Source: an uncultured Bacilli bacterium (GTDB lineage: Bacteria; Bacillota_I; Bacilli_A; RF39; UBA660). Taken from it: a stretch of 45,786 nt of DNA. The position numbers and the translations under genes were made by a program. Numbering within the stretch: position 1 is the stretch's first letter; each line of letters opens with the position of its first letter. Shown here one piece after another: positions 9,801 to 16,180 of the stretch. Under the pieces are notes generated by a model. That model did no database searches and was not told the origin of the DNA. It saw only the letters and a list, made by a program, of their open reading frames with translations. The stretch is taken from assembly GCA_947631035.1 (NCBI GenBank), contig CANRJW010000009.1:1-45786 (forward strand), read 5' to 3'.

Positions 9801-11712
9801 CGTCTATGTTCCCTTTTGTCACACCCGCTGTAAAGCGGAGATAATTTACCAATGCTGTTACAAATAATTCATTTTGGAAATTATTCTCAATCTATTACTA
9901 GATTGTTCAGACTATATTATCAACTTTAATTGTTTTATCCTTTCAAAGTTGCCCAATCTTTCGAACCTATTTAGGCCCTACGGTACTCATTTATTCATAT
10001 AGGTTTTTCTCCTATATTATATTTTCCCTAGTCGTTGAACGTTCCCTTGCGGGCTTCGCTGCTGATTTTCCATTTTATTTGGAGGTTCCAGCAATTAATT
10101 GGGTTTCTTTTATCTACATCACTGTAGATAGGTTACGTTAATAATTCATAACCACTCATTGAGCTCATGGGATGTGTTACTTTTATCTTATTCTTTATAT
10201 CACTATAAAGACGAGACTATATCATAATCCATTATTGTTTTGTCCTTTAATGGATTCCAAGCGCTTCGAATATTTCTTATATTCTACTCTACTCACTTCC
10301 ATATTTAGGTATTTCTCCTAAACTGTGTTTTCGATAGTCGTTAAACCTTCCCTCAGTAATTGAAGGCTTGGCTTTTGATTGTCTTAGTAAGCTCTAAGAT
10401 TTTTCAAAAATTCACTTGGTATTTTTTTATTATAAATTACTTTATAACTGTCCTAACTATTTAAGACGATCTCAGGAGCGATGAGGTTAGGTCATTTTCT
10501 TATAAATATTTCGTTCTTAAATATTTACTATACATTACTGCACAGTTGAGACTATATCATAATCCTTAATTCTTTTACCGTTTTAAGGATTCGCATCTTT
10601 TCGATTTCACTTGAAATCTACTCTACTCGTTTATTCTCATGAATGTTTCTTTCATGATATACTTTCGATAGTCGTTCCACATTCCTAAGAATTTTTTCTT
10701 AGTTAGCTCGGCGATTACCCATTTAATGGGCTTCCCCCGAATTAGATGCGTTATTGTTTTGTGTAACTAAATATTACTATTTAGTGCCTCTACCTATTTA
10801 GTTAAAGGCGACATTGACTAAGTTAAGAGAGAACTTAGTAAATAGACCCATATCACTTCTTTGGGTTGCACCCTCATTGTGTGACTGAAGTGCAAGTGCC
10901 TCATTCATAAACACCTGCCTTACACTTGAACCGTTTCCGTTCAAACTCTCTACGTTACCGTAAAGATGAGACTATATCATAATCTTAAATTCTATCACCG
11001 TTTTTAAGATTCATTGCTTTTTGGGTTTCACTTGAATCCCTACTGTACTCGTTTATTCATGCAAGTATTTCTCTTGCACTATACTTTCCATAGTCGTTGG
11101 ACCTTCCCTTTATAGGGCTTGGCTGCTGGTTTTCCCTGTTTGGAAGTTTCAGCAATTAGCAATGTTTTTTAACTTTTAATTTTCCAAATCGAAGCTTTAT
11201 AATTTGTTTATTAAAAGATGCTTGACCTTACATGTTACCATATAAGGGCGCTTTAGTTGAATGAGTTTTTAACTTAACGCTGAGTATTCTCCAATTGTGT
11301 TATAAATAAATCGCTTTGTTTATTTTCAACTTATCTCTAAGCTGTTCAGACTATATCATCAACTCCACTTGTTTTATCCTTATAGAGTTGCAGTGCGCTT
11401 CAGACCTGCTTAGGTCTTACTCTACTCCCTTCTTTGCAATAGTTTTTCTCTGTTGCTATGGTTTCGATAGTCGTTGCTCCTGCACAATGCAGGATCATGA
11501 TTGTCTTTAGAGTTGCGTTAGTCTCTAAAGAGTTTCCATGAATTCACACTGTTGTTTGAGCTGAGTATTGCTACTCAGTGTCTCTCAAATTAAAGACATT
11601 TTGCGATGAGGATTTTCTTTGACTCACTAAGGCGTTCACCGTTGTGTGCCTTAGAATATAATTTCTCGGCAAGGTTTAATCTCTTGCCATAAGCTTCGAG
11701 TAAATTAGCCAT
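3802..11712 (-). CDS. Major capsid protein, sixteen exons split by fifteen group I introns
   Basis: Head shell protein, gp23-like by gene order (terminase, portal, protease/scaffold, capsid) and by motifs such as TQRSDMG, HPMSSMSGY and LLGHADGS. Exons in order: 11593-11712, 11277-11313, 10805-10922, 10464-10492, 10147-10179, 9328-9860, 8889-9011, 7771-7824, 7397-7435, 6935-7023, 6435-6624, 5162-5259, 4855-4865, 4490-4538, 4155-4175, 3802-3859. Joined, they give 1602 nt, a multiple of three with no internal stop, so about 533 residues against 521 for T4 gp23. Starts after AAGGA, ATG at 11712, and ends GEVVA then TAA. Sites were set by a U.G pair between exon end and guide sequence, and a G at the intron end. 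Uncertain points: exon 2 may begin at 11301 (twelve nt shorter), and exon 5/6 can slide by one base without changing the protein. Near the N-terminus RLSES and FMNEA resemble prohead protease sites. Confidence 0.9.
3860..4154 (-). ncRNA. Group I intron 15 (295 nt)
   Basis: Lies between the 21-nt exon 15 and the last exon. P1 pairs exon CUUU with guide GAAG. L2 is a GUAA tetraloop. P near 4098-4109, R near 4038-4050, S at 3920-3930. P4 uses UUUUG with CAAAA instead of the usual UGCUG with CAGCA, a paired change shared with intron 4. Its P9 hairpin lacks a GNRA loop. No endonuclease gene. Confidence 0.9.
4176..4489 (-). ncRNA. Group I intron 14 (314 nt)
   Basis: P1 pairs exon CUAU with guide GUAG, and the intron starts UAAUAA. 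L2 and L9 are both GAAA tetraloops. P near 4431-4443, R near 4317-4330, S from 4245. P4 is the common UGCUG/CAGCA type. It separates the exon encoding LLGHADGS from the 21-nt exon encoding SQGWST. Confidence 0.9.
4539..4854 (-). ncRNA. Group I intron 13 (316 nt)
   Basis: Directly follows the 11-nt exon 13. P1 pairs exon CCUU with guide GAGG. L2 and L9 are GAAA tetraloops. P near 4782-4793, R near 4666-4680, S from 4595, common P4 type. The 3' splice site follows G in AAACG and the next exon begins ATATGCC. Confidence 0.88.
4866..5161 (-). ncRNA. Group I intron 12 (296 nt)
   Basis: Lies upstream of the 11-nt exon 13. P1 pairs exon GCUGU with guide GCAGC, and the intron begins GAAAAAC rather than UAA. 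L2 and L9 are GUAA tetraloops. P near 5098-5109, R near 5045-5058, S from 4924, common P4 type. Confidence 0.88.
5260..6434 (-). ncRNA. Group I intron 11 with homing endonuclease gene in the P1 loop (1175 nt)
   Basis: Exon CAGGU pairs with guide GCCUG at about 5572, but 5' splice site and guide are separated by the whole endonuclease gene (5587-6390), so the gene sits in the P1 loop. The core follows: L2 GUGA hairpin near 5553-5570, P near 5520-5532, R near 5399-5412, S at 5320, L9 GAAA. Without the gene the core is about the size of the other introns. Exons on both sides read in frame (YFAG then TLNGLK). Confidence 0.9.
5587..6390 (-). CDS. Intron-encoded homing endonuclease, NUMOD3-like plus PD-(D/E)xK/Vsr-like domain
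   Basis: A 267-residue protein. Residues about 83-125 hold repeated NUMOD3-like DNA-binding motifs (TPQSVRDKISKAQAG, then GHTPWNKGKKG). The C-terminal half has PFNCDFYVDTEDLFIEVN followed by WWHHGPHPYDP and later WTQVDPKK; this D...E...HG arrangement is shared with the endonuclease at 7826-8578 and suggests a PD-(D/E)xK or Vsr/EDxHD-type nuclease. Such enzymes cut intronless alleles so that repair copies the intron. The gene lies wholly inside intron 11, between 5' splice site and guide sequence, and may be translated from unspliced RNA. No clear strong ribosome site precedes the ATG. Family assignment is from motifs; a search of Vsr/EDxHD profiles would decide it. Confidence 0.75.
   Translation of the reverse strand: MSQYKELANQIDKKELEGFYKDHLPGETCRKFHIPSLYLLKQVLNYLDIPVHTIAENTRIQFDCMSDDERRARGNRIGKSHLGHTTPQSVRDKISKAQAGIPRPSSKNSPTKWEKGHTPWNKGKKGVQHWSDGQAERRWSTMLRNGTAGNVKTLIERRVEEDLINRYGEDHVHYQYRDPRYPFNCDFYVDTEDLFIEVNNWWHHGPHPYDPDSEEDRELLADLKEKAATCPNSKQYQEAIRIWTQVDPKKIKTAEDNHLNYLTIYKY
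6625..6934 (-). ncRNA. Group I intron 10 (310 nt)
   Basis: P1 pairs exon GCGU with guide GCGC, and the intron starts AAAAUAAA. L2 is GUAA and L9 is GAAA. P near 6870-6882, R near 6815-6828, S from 6696, common P4 type. Splicing joins LPIG to VSKAEHYEG in frame. Confidence 0.9.
7024..7396 (-). ncRNA. Group I intron 9 (373 nt)
   Basis: P1 pairs exon CUAU with guide GUAG. L2 is GUAA; the P9 hairpin has a larger loop. P near 7333-7345, R near 7248-7262, S at 7088. P4 is the alternative UCAUG/CAUGA type and P6 changes together (UCU with AGA), both shared in kind with intron 1. Confidence 0.88.
7436..7770 (-). ncRNA. Group I intron 8 (335 nt)
   Basis: P1 pairs exon GUAGGU with guide GCCUAC. A 9-bp extra hairpin (AUCUCUAUU / AAUAGAGAU) lies inside the P1 loop. 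L2 and L9 are GAAA. P near 7671-7683, R near 7554-7568, S at 7482 in a variant form (gaccatat on the plus strand). P6 uses GCU/AGU rather than GCC/GGU, a compensatory change. Confidence 0.88.
7825..8888 (-). ncRNA. Group I intron 7 with homing endonuclease gene near its 3' end (1064 nt)
   Basis: P1 pairs exon GGCU with guide GGCC, and the intron starts UAAUAUG. L2 and L9 are GAAA. P near 8828-8839, R near 8707-8720, S at 8631-8640. The endonuclease gene (7826-8578) begins after P9, and its TAA is followed by one G, which I take as the last intron base; exon 8 then reads KTDYGV in frame. Confidence 0.88.
7826..8578 (-). CDS. Intron-encoded homing endonuclease, HTH plus PD-(D/E)xK/Vsr-like domain
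   Basis: A 250-residue protein. Residues about 8-50 form a resolvase-like helix-turn-helix (LYVEEKLSTVQIAERYGC, then IRGYLIKNNIPRR). The C-terminal half has PFMSDFYIKSLDLFIEYQG followed by HYSHGPRPYNP and WTVRDVKK, aligning closely with the nuclease half of the protein at 5587-6390, whereas the DNA-binding N-termini differ. The ATG lies in CCATGG at 8578, shortly after the intron P9 hairpin. The stop codon ends one base before the 3' splice site, so the gene reaches the very end of intron 7. Its likely role is cutting intronless capsid alleles to spread the intron. The nuclease fold is inferred from the D...E...HG motif set. Confidence 0.75.
   Translation of the reverse strand: MGKKNKKLNIPKEDLLQLYVEEKLSTVQIAERYGCTSACIRGYLIKNNIPRRTDSEANKIRMNNRSEETLRLRAKRVRQTWYSRPEEERQIINKSRATKPEHMEAAYQKRLNTVREKQGGTKSKAEESFYHQLLVSFDEEDILRGYSEERYPFMSDFYIKSLDLFIEYQGHYSHGPRPYNPLDPVCIEYLENLEKHGIDSYTWTVRDVKKLKQALSSGVKLALVYPHRDWYMVENGQIRTLQPNELWSMQ
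9012..9327 (-). ncRNA. Group I intron 6 (316 nt)
   Basis: Follows the longest exon. P1 pairs exon CUAU with guide GUAG, and the intron starts UAAUUG. L2 is GUAA and L9 is GUGA. P near 9268-9279, R near 9186-9198, S at 9065. P6 uses GCU with AGU, compensating for the GCC/GGU pairs of most copies. Joins VAYSY to NNVVIPQ in frame. Confidence 0.9.
9861..10146 (-). ncRNA. Group I intron 5 (286 nt)
   Basis: P1 pairs exon GGUUAU with guide GUAACC. L2 is GUGA and L9 is GUAA. P near 10085-10096, R near 10029-10042, S at 9910. Because the same base (G) follows the exon end and precedes the next exon, the junction can be placed one base either way with the same protein, SGYVTALVNY. Confidence 0.88.
10180..10463 (-). 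ncRNA. Group I intron 4 (284 nt)
   Basis: P1 pairs exon GUCU with guide GGAC, and the intron starts UAAAUAG. L2 is GUAA and L9 is GUGA. P near 10392-10405, R near 10337-10350, S at 10215. P4 is the UUUUG/CAAAA type shared with intron 15. It separates the 29-nt and 33-nt exons and joins PEIVL to THPMSS. Confidence 0.9.
10493..10804 (-). ncRNA. Group I intron 3 (312 nt)
   Basis: P1 pairs exon GCCUU with guide GAGGC, and the intron starts UAACUAAAU. L2 and L9 are GUAA. P near 10732-10744, R near 10668-10680, S at 10550. P4 is a fourth type, UCGG with CCGA, found only here, and R carries GGAACGA instead of UCAACGA. Joins NVA to LPNLIAPE in frame. Confidence 0.88.
10923..11276 (-). ncRNA. Group I intron 2 (354 nt)
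   Basis: P1 pairs exon GCGU with guide GCGC. L2 and L9 are GUAA closed by an extra G-C pair. P near 11147-11158, R near 11091-11104, S at 10970, common P4 type. The 3' site follows CAAGUG and the next exon encodes RQVFMNEA. Confidence 0.85.
11314..11592 (-). ncRNA. Group I intron 1 (279 nt)
   Basis: P1 pairs exon UGUCUU with guide GAGACA, and the intron starts UAAUUUG. L2 is GCAA and L9 is GAGA, both GNRA. P near 11533-11544, R near 11468-11480, S at 11349. P4 is UCAUG/CAUGA with P6 UCC/GGA. The 3' end is the least certain of the set: a G-ending site gives exon 2 from 11313, while local similarity to other introns would allow 11301; both keep the frame. Confidence 0.82.
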
Positions 11713-11744
11713 TGTATTGAAAATTCCTTTATCGTTTAATTTAT

Positions 11745-13238
11745 TTATTTGCCGTATTTGTTTGCCAGATTAACAAGATTTTCATCTATGTCATCGTCGA
11801 ACCTACTCTTTGGCTTGATAGGTTCAACAGACTCTTTAATCTTTACCTTTACGGACTGGTTGCTACCTACATCAAAAGGAAGTGAGTTTACCCTAAGCTG
11901 ATAATTTTGCATTTCTTCGCAAATTCTATCAATATCGTTGAAGGAATAACCTTCGTGGAGTTTTGATTTTATAGCTGATGGCGCAATGCCGATCATCTTA
12001 GCCTTTGCTTCAATGTACTTGTTACTAGCTGTAAGAGCTATTCTCTTGTAGTGCTCTACAAGATCACTTGCCTTTTTTAATTTGGCGTTGCAGTCTTCTT
12101 TGATAATTTTAGAATCTTGGCGTGCATCCTCTAAGCTTTCCTGCAGTCTGGAAATTTCCTTCCTACTTTCTACTCTTTCTGATCTTAACTGCTCATTTAA
12201 TTGTCTCACTCTACCTGTTTTAGATTGGAGTGATTCATTAAGTGATTGATGTTGATCTACTTGAGCAGTGTTCTGCTTTTCGAGGAGGGCGAGCTTCATC
12301 TCTTGACGTTTGATGGTCTTTTCTGATTGAGATAATTGCTCAGTTAGGCGTCCATTTTCGGCTACTACATCTTGATTAGAAGTTTCTAATTCTGAAACTC
12401 TAGTCTTGCAAGTCTGGAGCTCATCTCTTGATTTCGTTTCTTTCGCATTGCAAACTGATAACTTCTCTTGAAGTGATTTCACCTGATCTTGAAGTTGTTT
12501 GTTCCGCTTAATGGATTCCTGGAGTTGCTTTATCACGTCTGCCCCGATATCTTCGGCTGCATTGGGTGCTTCTTTATTTTTATTATCAGACTTATAATCA
12601 ATATTAAGTCTGTCTAATGTCTCTGTCATAATTTTCTTGTTTTCAGGGGTTGCTTTGTTGAGTGCTTCTGTGAGTGCTTTCTTTAATTTCAAAGCACTGG
12701 GACTGAGGGATTCTGTCACGTAACTAGGTCTTGCACTTTCAACAGCAGGAATAAGAACGGCATCCCAGCATTCGCAAGAATAGGTCTCAGGATCTACTCT
12801 TTCACCGCTGCCGCTCCAATCCTCAACTACGTCGCCCTCACCACGAGAACTAACCCCGACCTGACAGCCATAATCACATAAAGTTTTTAGAATTCTGCCA
12901 TTGGGTGTATCCAGAATATCAAACACACCCTTTAATGTACCGTCAGGATATTTTTTAGGTTCTTCCGCAAGGCAAATAGCTATTTTTTCCATATCTATCT
13001 CGGTACGATCTGCGGGATGTCCTAACTCTCCAAAGACAGCGCGATTCTTTAACTTCTCCTGCATAATGGGATCTTTAAAAACGTTATCCCAAAGTTGCTC
13101 GGAGTATAAGCGACCATTACGGGTAGGATTCTTAAAGTCGGCTATGGTGCCTACTAGCCTACCTAGTATGCCCCTTCTCTTCTGCTCCTCCACCGTTAAT
13201 TTTTTATATTCACATGTACCTGAATTTACCGTTTTCAT
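11745..13238 (-). CDS. Prohead protease fused to scaffold core protein
   Basis: A 497-residue protein. The N-terminal 175 residues match T4 gp21-type prohead proteases: a start strand (LVGTIADFKNPTRNGRLY), FGELGHP with the likely catalytic His74, and VGVSSRGEG with the likely catalytic Ser130 or Ser131. The rest is a long coiled coil (about residues 230-430) rich in Gln, Glu and Lys, as expected for a gp22-like inner scaffold. In T4 these are separate genes, so here protease and scaffold form one chain. L-x-E or T-E-S segments (YVTESLSP, KALTEALNK, SLNESLQ) between and within domains are candidate self-cleavage sites. It lies just upstream of the capsid gene, 32 nt away. A sigma-A-like promoter and a conserved phage motif lie ahead of it. 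Confidence 0.88.
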   Translation of the reverse strand: MKTVNSGTCEYKKLTVEEQKRRGILGRLVGTIADFKNPTRNGRLYSEQLWDNVFKDPIMQEKLKNRAVFGELGHPADRTEIDMEKIAICLAEEPKKYPDGTLKGVFDILDTPNGRILKTLCDYGCQVGVSSRGEGDVVEDWSGSGERVDPETYSCECWDAVLIPAVESARPSYVTESLSPSALKLKKALTEALNKATPENKKIMTETLDRLNIDYKSDNKNKEAPNAAEDIGADVIKQLQESIKRNKQLQDQVKSLQEKLSVCNAKETKSRDELQTCKTRVSELETSNQDVVAENGRLTEQLSQSEKTIKRQEMKLALLEKQNTAQVDQHQSLNESLQSKTGRVRQLNEQLRSERVESRKEISRLQESLEDARQDSKIIKEDCNAKLKKASDLVEHYKRIALTASNKYIEAKAKMIGIAPSAIKSKLHEGYSFNDIDRICEEMQNYQLRVNSLPFDVGSNQSVKVKIKESVEPIKPKSRFDDDIDENLVNLANKYGK

Positions 13239-13283
13239 CTATATCTCCGACGAGAAGTGCTCTCGAACCTTTACAGAATATTT

Positions 13284-13298
13284 CATATAATTTAGCAA
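13284..13298 (-). promoter_or_regulatory. Conserved promoter-like motif, copy 4
   Basis: The minus strand reads TTGCTAAATTATATG, the consensus form, about 45 nt before the protease/scaffold start codon. It could give the capsid operon its own late transcript. Confidence 0.5.
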
Positions 13299-13357
13299 CA
13301 GTGAGAATTTATTTTTAATTAAATCCCGTAAAAGTGTGATTTTCGGTGTTAAAATCG

Positions 13358-13386
13358 GTTATAAATCACCGGTAGGGGATGGTCAA
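13358..13386 (-). promoter_or_regulatory. Sigma-A-like promoter
   Basis: The minus strand carries TTGACC, a 17-nt spacer and TATAAC, close to the vegetative bacterial consensus. It lies after a strong hairpin and about 120 nt before the protease/scaffold gene, so host polymerase could start the protease-capsid transcript here. Confidence 0.5.
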
Positions 13387-13419
13387 GCCTGCTCTGCCTG
13401 CTCACCTTATCATACATAA

Positions 13420-13460
13420 GATAACCTGCTATTCTGGTTTATGTTGAATAGCAGGTTATC
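13420..13460. terminator. Perfect 15-bp hairpin, likely terminator
   Basis: GATAACCTGCTATTC (13420-13434) pairs perfectly with its inverse at 13446-13460. The plus side is followed by TTTTTATTTG; the minus side, which is downstream of the 71-residue gene, by the weaker TTATG. It probably separates the portal-side transcript from the protease-capsid transcript. Confidence 0.65.
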
Positions 13461-13463
13461 TTT

Positions 13464-13679
13464 TTATTTGATTTTGCTAATATCAGTAGGTATAAGAGAG
13501 GTAAGCATGTTACCTCTATATACTACCCTTCCGTAAAAGTCATTTGTTGTGTTTCTATCTGGATAATATGTCCCTAACAGTCTTCCTTTAAAATCTAAAG
13601 CTTTTTGTCTGCCATCAGGTTCTACTACTATCCATCCTAATATTCTACCATAAAAATCTTTTACAGGTGTTTTATTCAC
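13464..13679 (-). CDS. Small repeat protein with DFYGR motifs
   Basis: A 71-residue protein made of three short repeats: DFYGRILGWIV, DFKGRLLGTYY and DFYGRVVYRG, each a likely beta hairpin ending in a turn. Such D-F-Y-G-R repeat proteins occur in phage structural regions, but I know no assigned function. It ends three bases before a 15-bp hairpin and begins two bases after the 154-residue gene, so it is the last gene of the terminase-portal transcript. Its position between portal and protease suggests a minor head protein. Confidence 0.65.
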   Translation of the reverse strand: MNKTPVKDFYGRILGWIVVEPDGRQKALDFKGRLLGTYYPDRNTTNDFYGRVVYRGNMLTSLIPTDISKIK

Positions 13680-13681
13680 AG

Positions 13682-14146
13682 TTATTCCTCTCTTCTGCCT
13701 GCAATTGTTTCACATGCAACTAGATCTGCTTTTATTAGCCTTAACAGCTTGATACAATTTGTTAAGTCATAGGTATCATAATATTTTGCTAGTACTATGT
13801 TTACTTCTTTTGCTCTTGCATGTTTTAGAAATAATTGACTGTCTTGTGCCTGTTTAGAATATAGTGCCACTTGTAAGTTATATGAGGATAATGTTGTAAT
13901 TACATCTGTTGGATTTTCTAATTCTTTTACGATTGAAATGTAAAGTTTAGACTTCTTGTGATTATAGTTTTTTCTCAACCCCTCATAAAATGCTGTTAAA
14001 TCTAACTGCCTATTATCGTTAATAAATTTAATAACGTCGAGAGAGATTGTAGGTGATATGATTGTTTTTCTTAGCTGAGCATTCACATCAATCCCATTAT
14101 CTTCTAATTCTGTAAGTAGTAATATAATATCCTGTTTTGAAATCAT
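13682..14146 (-). CDS. Hypothetical protein between portal and protease
   Basis: A 154-residue, mostly helical protein with no signal peptide or membrane segment. It begins with a helix pair (MISKQDIILLLTELEDNGID) and ends with a cysteine-containing helix (ADLVACETIAGRREE). I do not recognise the family. Its position between the portal and the DFYGR repeat gene, with two-base spacing to the latter, suggests a minor head or assembly factor made with the portal. Confidence 0.6.
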   Translation of the reverse strand: MISKQDIILLLTELEDNGIDVNAQLRKTIISPTISLDVIKFINDNRQLDLTAFYEGLRKNYNHKKSKLYISIVKELENPTDVITTLSSYNLQVALYSKQAQDSQLFLKHARAKEVNIVLAKYYDTYDLTNCIKLLRLIKADLVACETIAGRREE

Positions 14147-14184
14147 TCTATTTATCCTCCGCTATTCCGGTTGGTTATTTTTAT

Positions 14185-16167
14185 TTAAAAATTGCTATTA
14201 TCCGTAAAATCTGCGCCTAATTGCTCCGGTGTAGGAAGTACTTCTTCTCCTTCCCCGGCTTCCGAGGTCTCTTCTTCTCCACCCAGGCCTGCTGCAGCTG
14301 CTAATGAGGAGCCACCCTCTTCTTCGCCTGTATCTAATCCACCTACATCTATGGAACTATCTAAGTCCATATCTTCAGATTCTTCTACCTCTTCGCTCTC
14401 AGTAGGTGTTTCTTCAGGTGCAGGATTTTCTAGTTTATCTATTTCATCCTGAATGAGTTGAATCACCTCAACATCTGTAATATATGACTTGAGGAGAGAT
14501 TTCAATATCTTAAGTTTAGTAGCTGGATCCTCAATTAAGTCCATCATACTCATGGTATCACTTGTTAATTGAACTTTAGCTGCAATATTTTCTCTTCTAT
14601 CAATCTCTTCCTGAGTAGTAGGTGCAAGCATTTTTAATTTGAATCTATTAATATAGTTGGGTAATCCTCTATCAATTAAAATAACATTAATTGCATCTGT
14701 TAGCATTTGAATAATAGTATTTTGAATACGTTTAATCATCTTTGCATAACGAGATGAAATAATTGATAATGATTGTCCACCATTAAACCCTGCGCCATCT
14801 TCAGTAAAACCAAAATATTGTTTTGGAACTTTTAATCCCCCGAATAATTTATCTCTAAAGTAATCAAGGTCTGCAAGCCCTTTAACATCTACATCCCCAC
14901 CCACGGTTTGGATATTTAAAGCACCCTTACCATCTCTTGTAGGTATATATATGTTATTCTCGATGGGCCCTGGATTGGTATATTCACTCATGGATTTACC
15001 AGATACGATTGATTCCGATTGCTCAAATAATTTTTTTATGCCCTGTAGGTGAGGTGCTACCTGCTCTTTGGGCATATCCCCAATCTCTACACCTATGGCT
15101 CTAACAACTGAGGATTTAGTAACTCTATTCAACAGTACAGAATTTTCAAGCAATGTCATCTCTCTCCAAATCTTAAATAAATCATAGAAAAGAGATTTAC
15201 CGCGTTTTACTGTATATGTAGAGCTGTTAGATTCTTTTTGACTATCAGCTCCAACCTCACCTGTAGTAATTGTTACCTCTTCGGGTATTCTGCTACTATC
15301 ATCTTCAAGACAACCGTGTACAAACTCTGTAGCTGCATATACGTTTATATCACCTTTGTTAAATTTATAATTTATTGCCTGTAAATATCCTGCACTTGCA
15401 CCCATAGTACCCATTGGATTATAAGAGGTACTTGCACTTGTAAGCTGGGTATTTGTTTTTATATATGCATATGATTTACCAAACTTGGTGAGCTCAAATA
15501 TGATTGCAGGGTTAGGTTGCATTTCAAGATAGTGCACGAAATGATCATTCTTGCTATACGCCTTAATCCTTACTTCCTCTGCTAATGATGTAGAAGGGGT
15601 ATCGAGATCTGGACTATCTACACTATATGATTCAAGAATTTTTGTCTTTTTCTTTATATCTTTAAGTTGTCTCTTATTAAACAACTTGTCATCATATTCA
15701 GACTCTCTATAAATTCTTAAATATACATCTCCGTACTTACATAAGGAATGTACCCAATTATAAACATTTTTATCTACCTTCATGGAGTCAAGTAAATACG
15801 TAATATAACTGGAAATATCGGCATCAGCAGAATCAACCCAAACTATTCTACCATCCTCATTTGTTTCAGTTGCATCTTCTGAGTATGTTTCCAGTACGGC
15901 AGCCATTGTTACATCTTGACACATGGTATCAAGTAGGGAGTATATTTCATCTCTACTTCTTGCTGTCTGGTCAAATGAATCAAATGCGCTGATGTCCAAT
16001 TTATTAGACGTTGCTGCGTCTATAAAGGTATTGAAAAAGTCATCATCCGTATCTACACCTATTTGGCGAGGAGGAACAGGTGATGATTGTATTTTTTGCC
16101 CATATAAATTATCATCTTGTTGGAATGGGCTGCTTTCTTGCTCTGTACTATTAATATTTTCTGGCAT
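14185..16167 (-). CDS. Portal protein
   Basis: A 660-residue protein matching T4 gp20-type portals, which form the ring through which DNA enters the head. Evidence includes the N-terminal helical part (SRDEIYSLLDTMCQDVTMA), the wing and stem region with LFKIWREMTLLENS, and the typical KVPKQYFGFTEDGAGFNGG segment followed by long helices (SSRYAKMIKRIQNTIIQ) and the clip/crown region (PTTQEEIDRRENIAAK). The final 70 residues are very acidic with glycine-rich patches, an added tail absent from T4 gp20. It follows the terminase by 13 nt, the T4-like order. The tail might contact packaging or scaffold proteins; that is inference. Confidence 0.92.
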   Translation of the reverse strand: MPENINSTEQESSPFQQDDNLYGQKIQSSPVPPRQIGVDTDDDFFNTFIDAATSNKLDISAFDSFDQTARSRDEIYSLLDTMCQDVTMAAVLETYSEDATETNEDGRIVWVDSADADISSYITYLLDSMKVDKNVYNWVHSLCKYGDVYLRIYRESEYDDKLFNKRQLKDIKKKTKILESYSVDSPDLDTPSTSLAEEVRIKAYSKNDHFVHYLEMQPNPAIIFELTKFGKSYAYIKTNTQLTSASTSYNPMGTMGASAGYLQAINYKFNKGDINVYAATEFVHGCLEDDSSRIPEEVTITTGEVGADSQKESNSSTYTVKRGKSLFYDLFKIWREMTLLENSVLLNRVTKSSVVRAIGVEIGDMPKEQVAPHLQGIKKLFEQSESIVSGKSMSEYTNPGPIENNIYIPTRDGKGALNIQTVGGDVDVKGLADLDYFRDKLFGGLKVPKQYFGFTEDGAGFNGGQSLSIISSRYAKMIKRIQNTIIQMLTDAINVILIDRGLPNYINRFKLKMLAPTTQEEIDRRENIAAKVQLTSDTMSMMDLIEDPATKLKILKSLLKSYITDVEVIQLIQDEIDKLENPAPEETPTESEEVEESEDMDLDSSIDVGGLDTGEEEGGSSLAAAAGLGGEEETSEAGEGEEVLPTPEQLGADFTDNSNF

Positions 16168-16180
16168 TATTTATTTCTCC

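Noticed and set aside
9325..9852. A stand-alone Ig-like gene starting at 9852
   Set aside because: Its start would be TTG inside exon 6. The frame continues upstream and joins other exons as the centre of the capsid protein.
3840..11580. Regularly spaced repeats on the plus strand (tagtcgttgaacc, gactatatcat, tttccagcaatt) that look like a CRISPR or satellite array
   Set aside because: The repeats are different elements in fixed order, spaced as in a folded intron core, with paired changes between them. They are the R, S and P elements of minus-strand group I introns.
13330..13415. A 22-codon frame on the minus strand before the protease gene
   Set aside because: It overlaps a good sigma-A promoter and has no coding signature.
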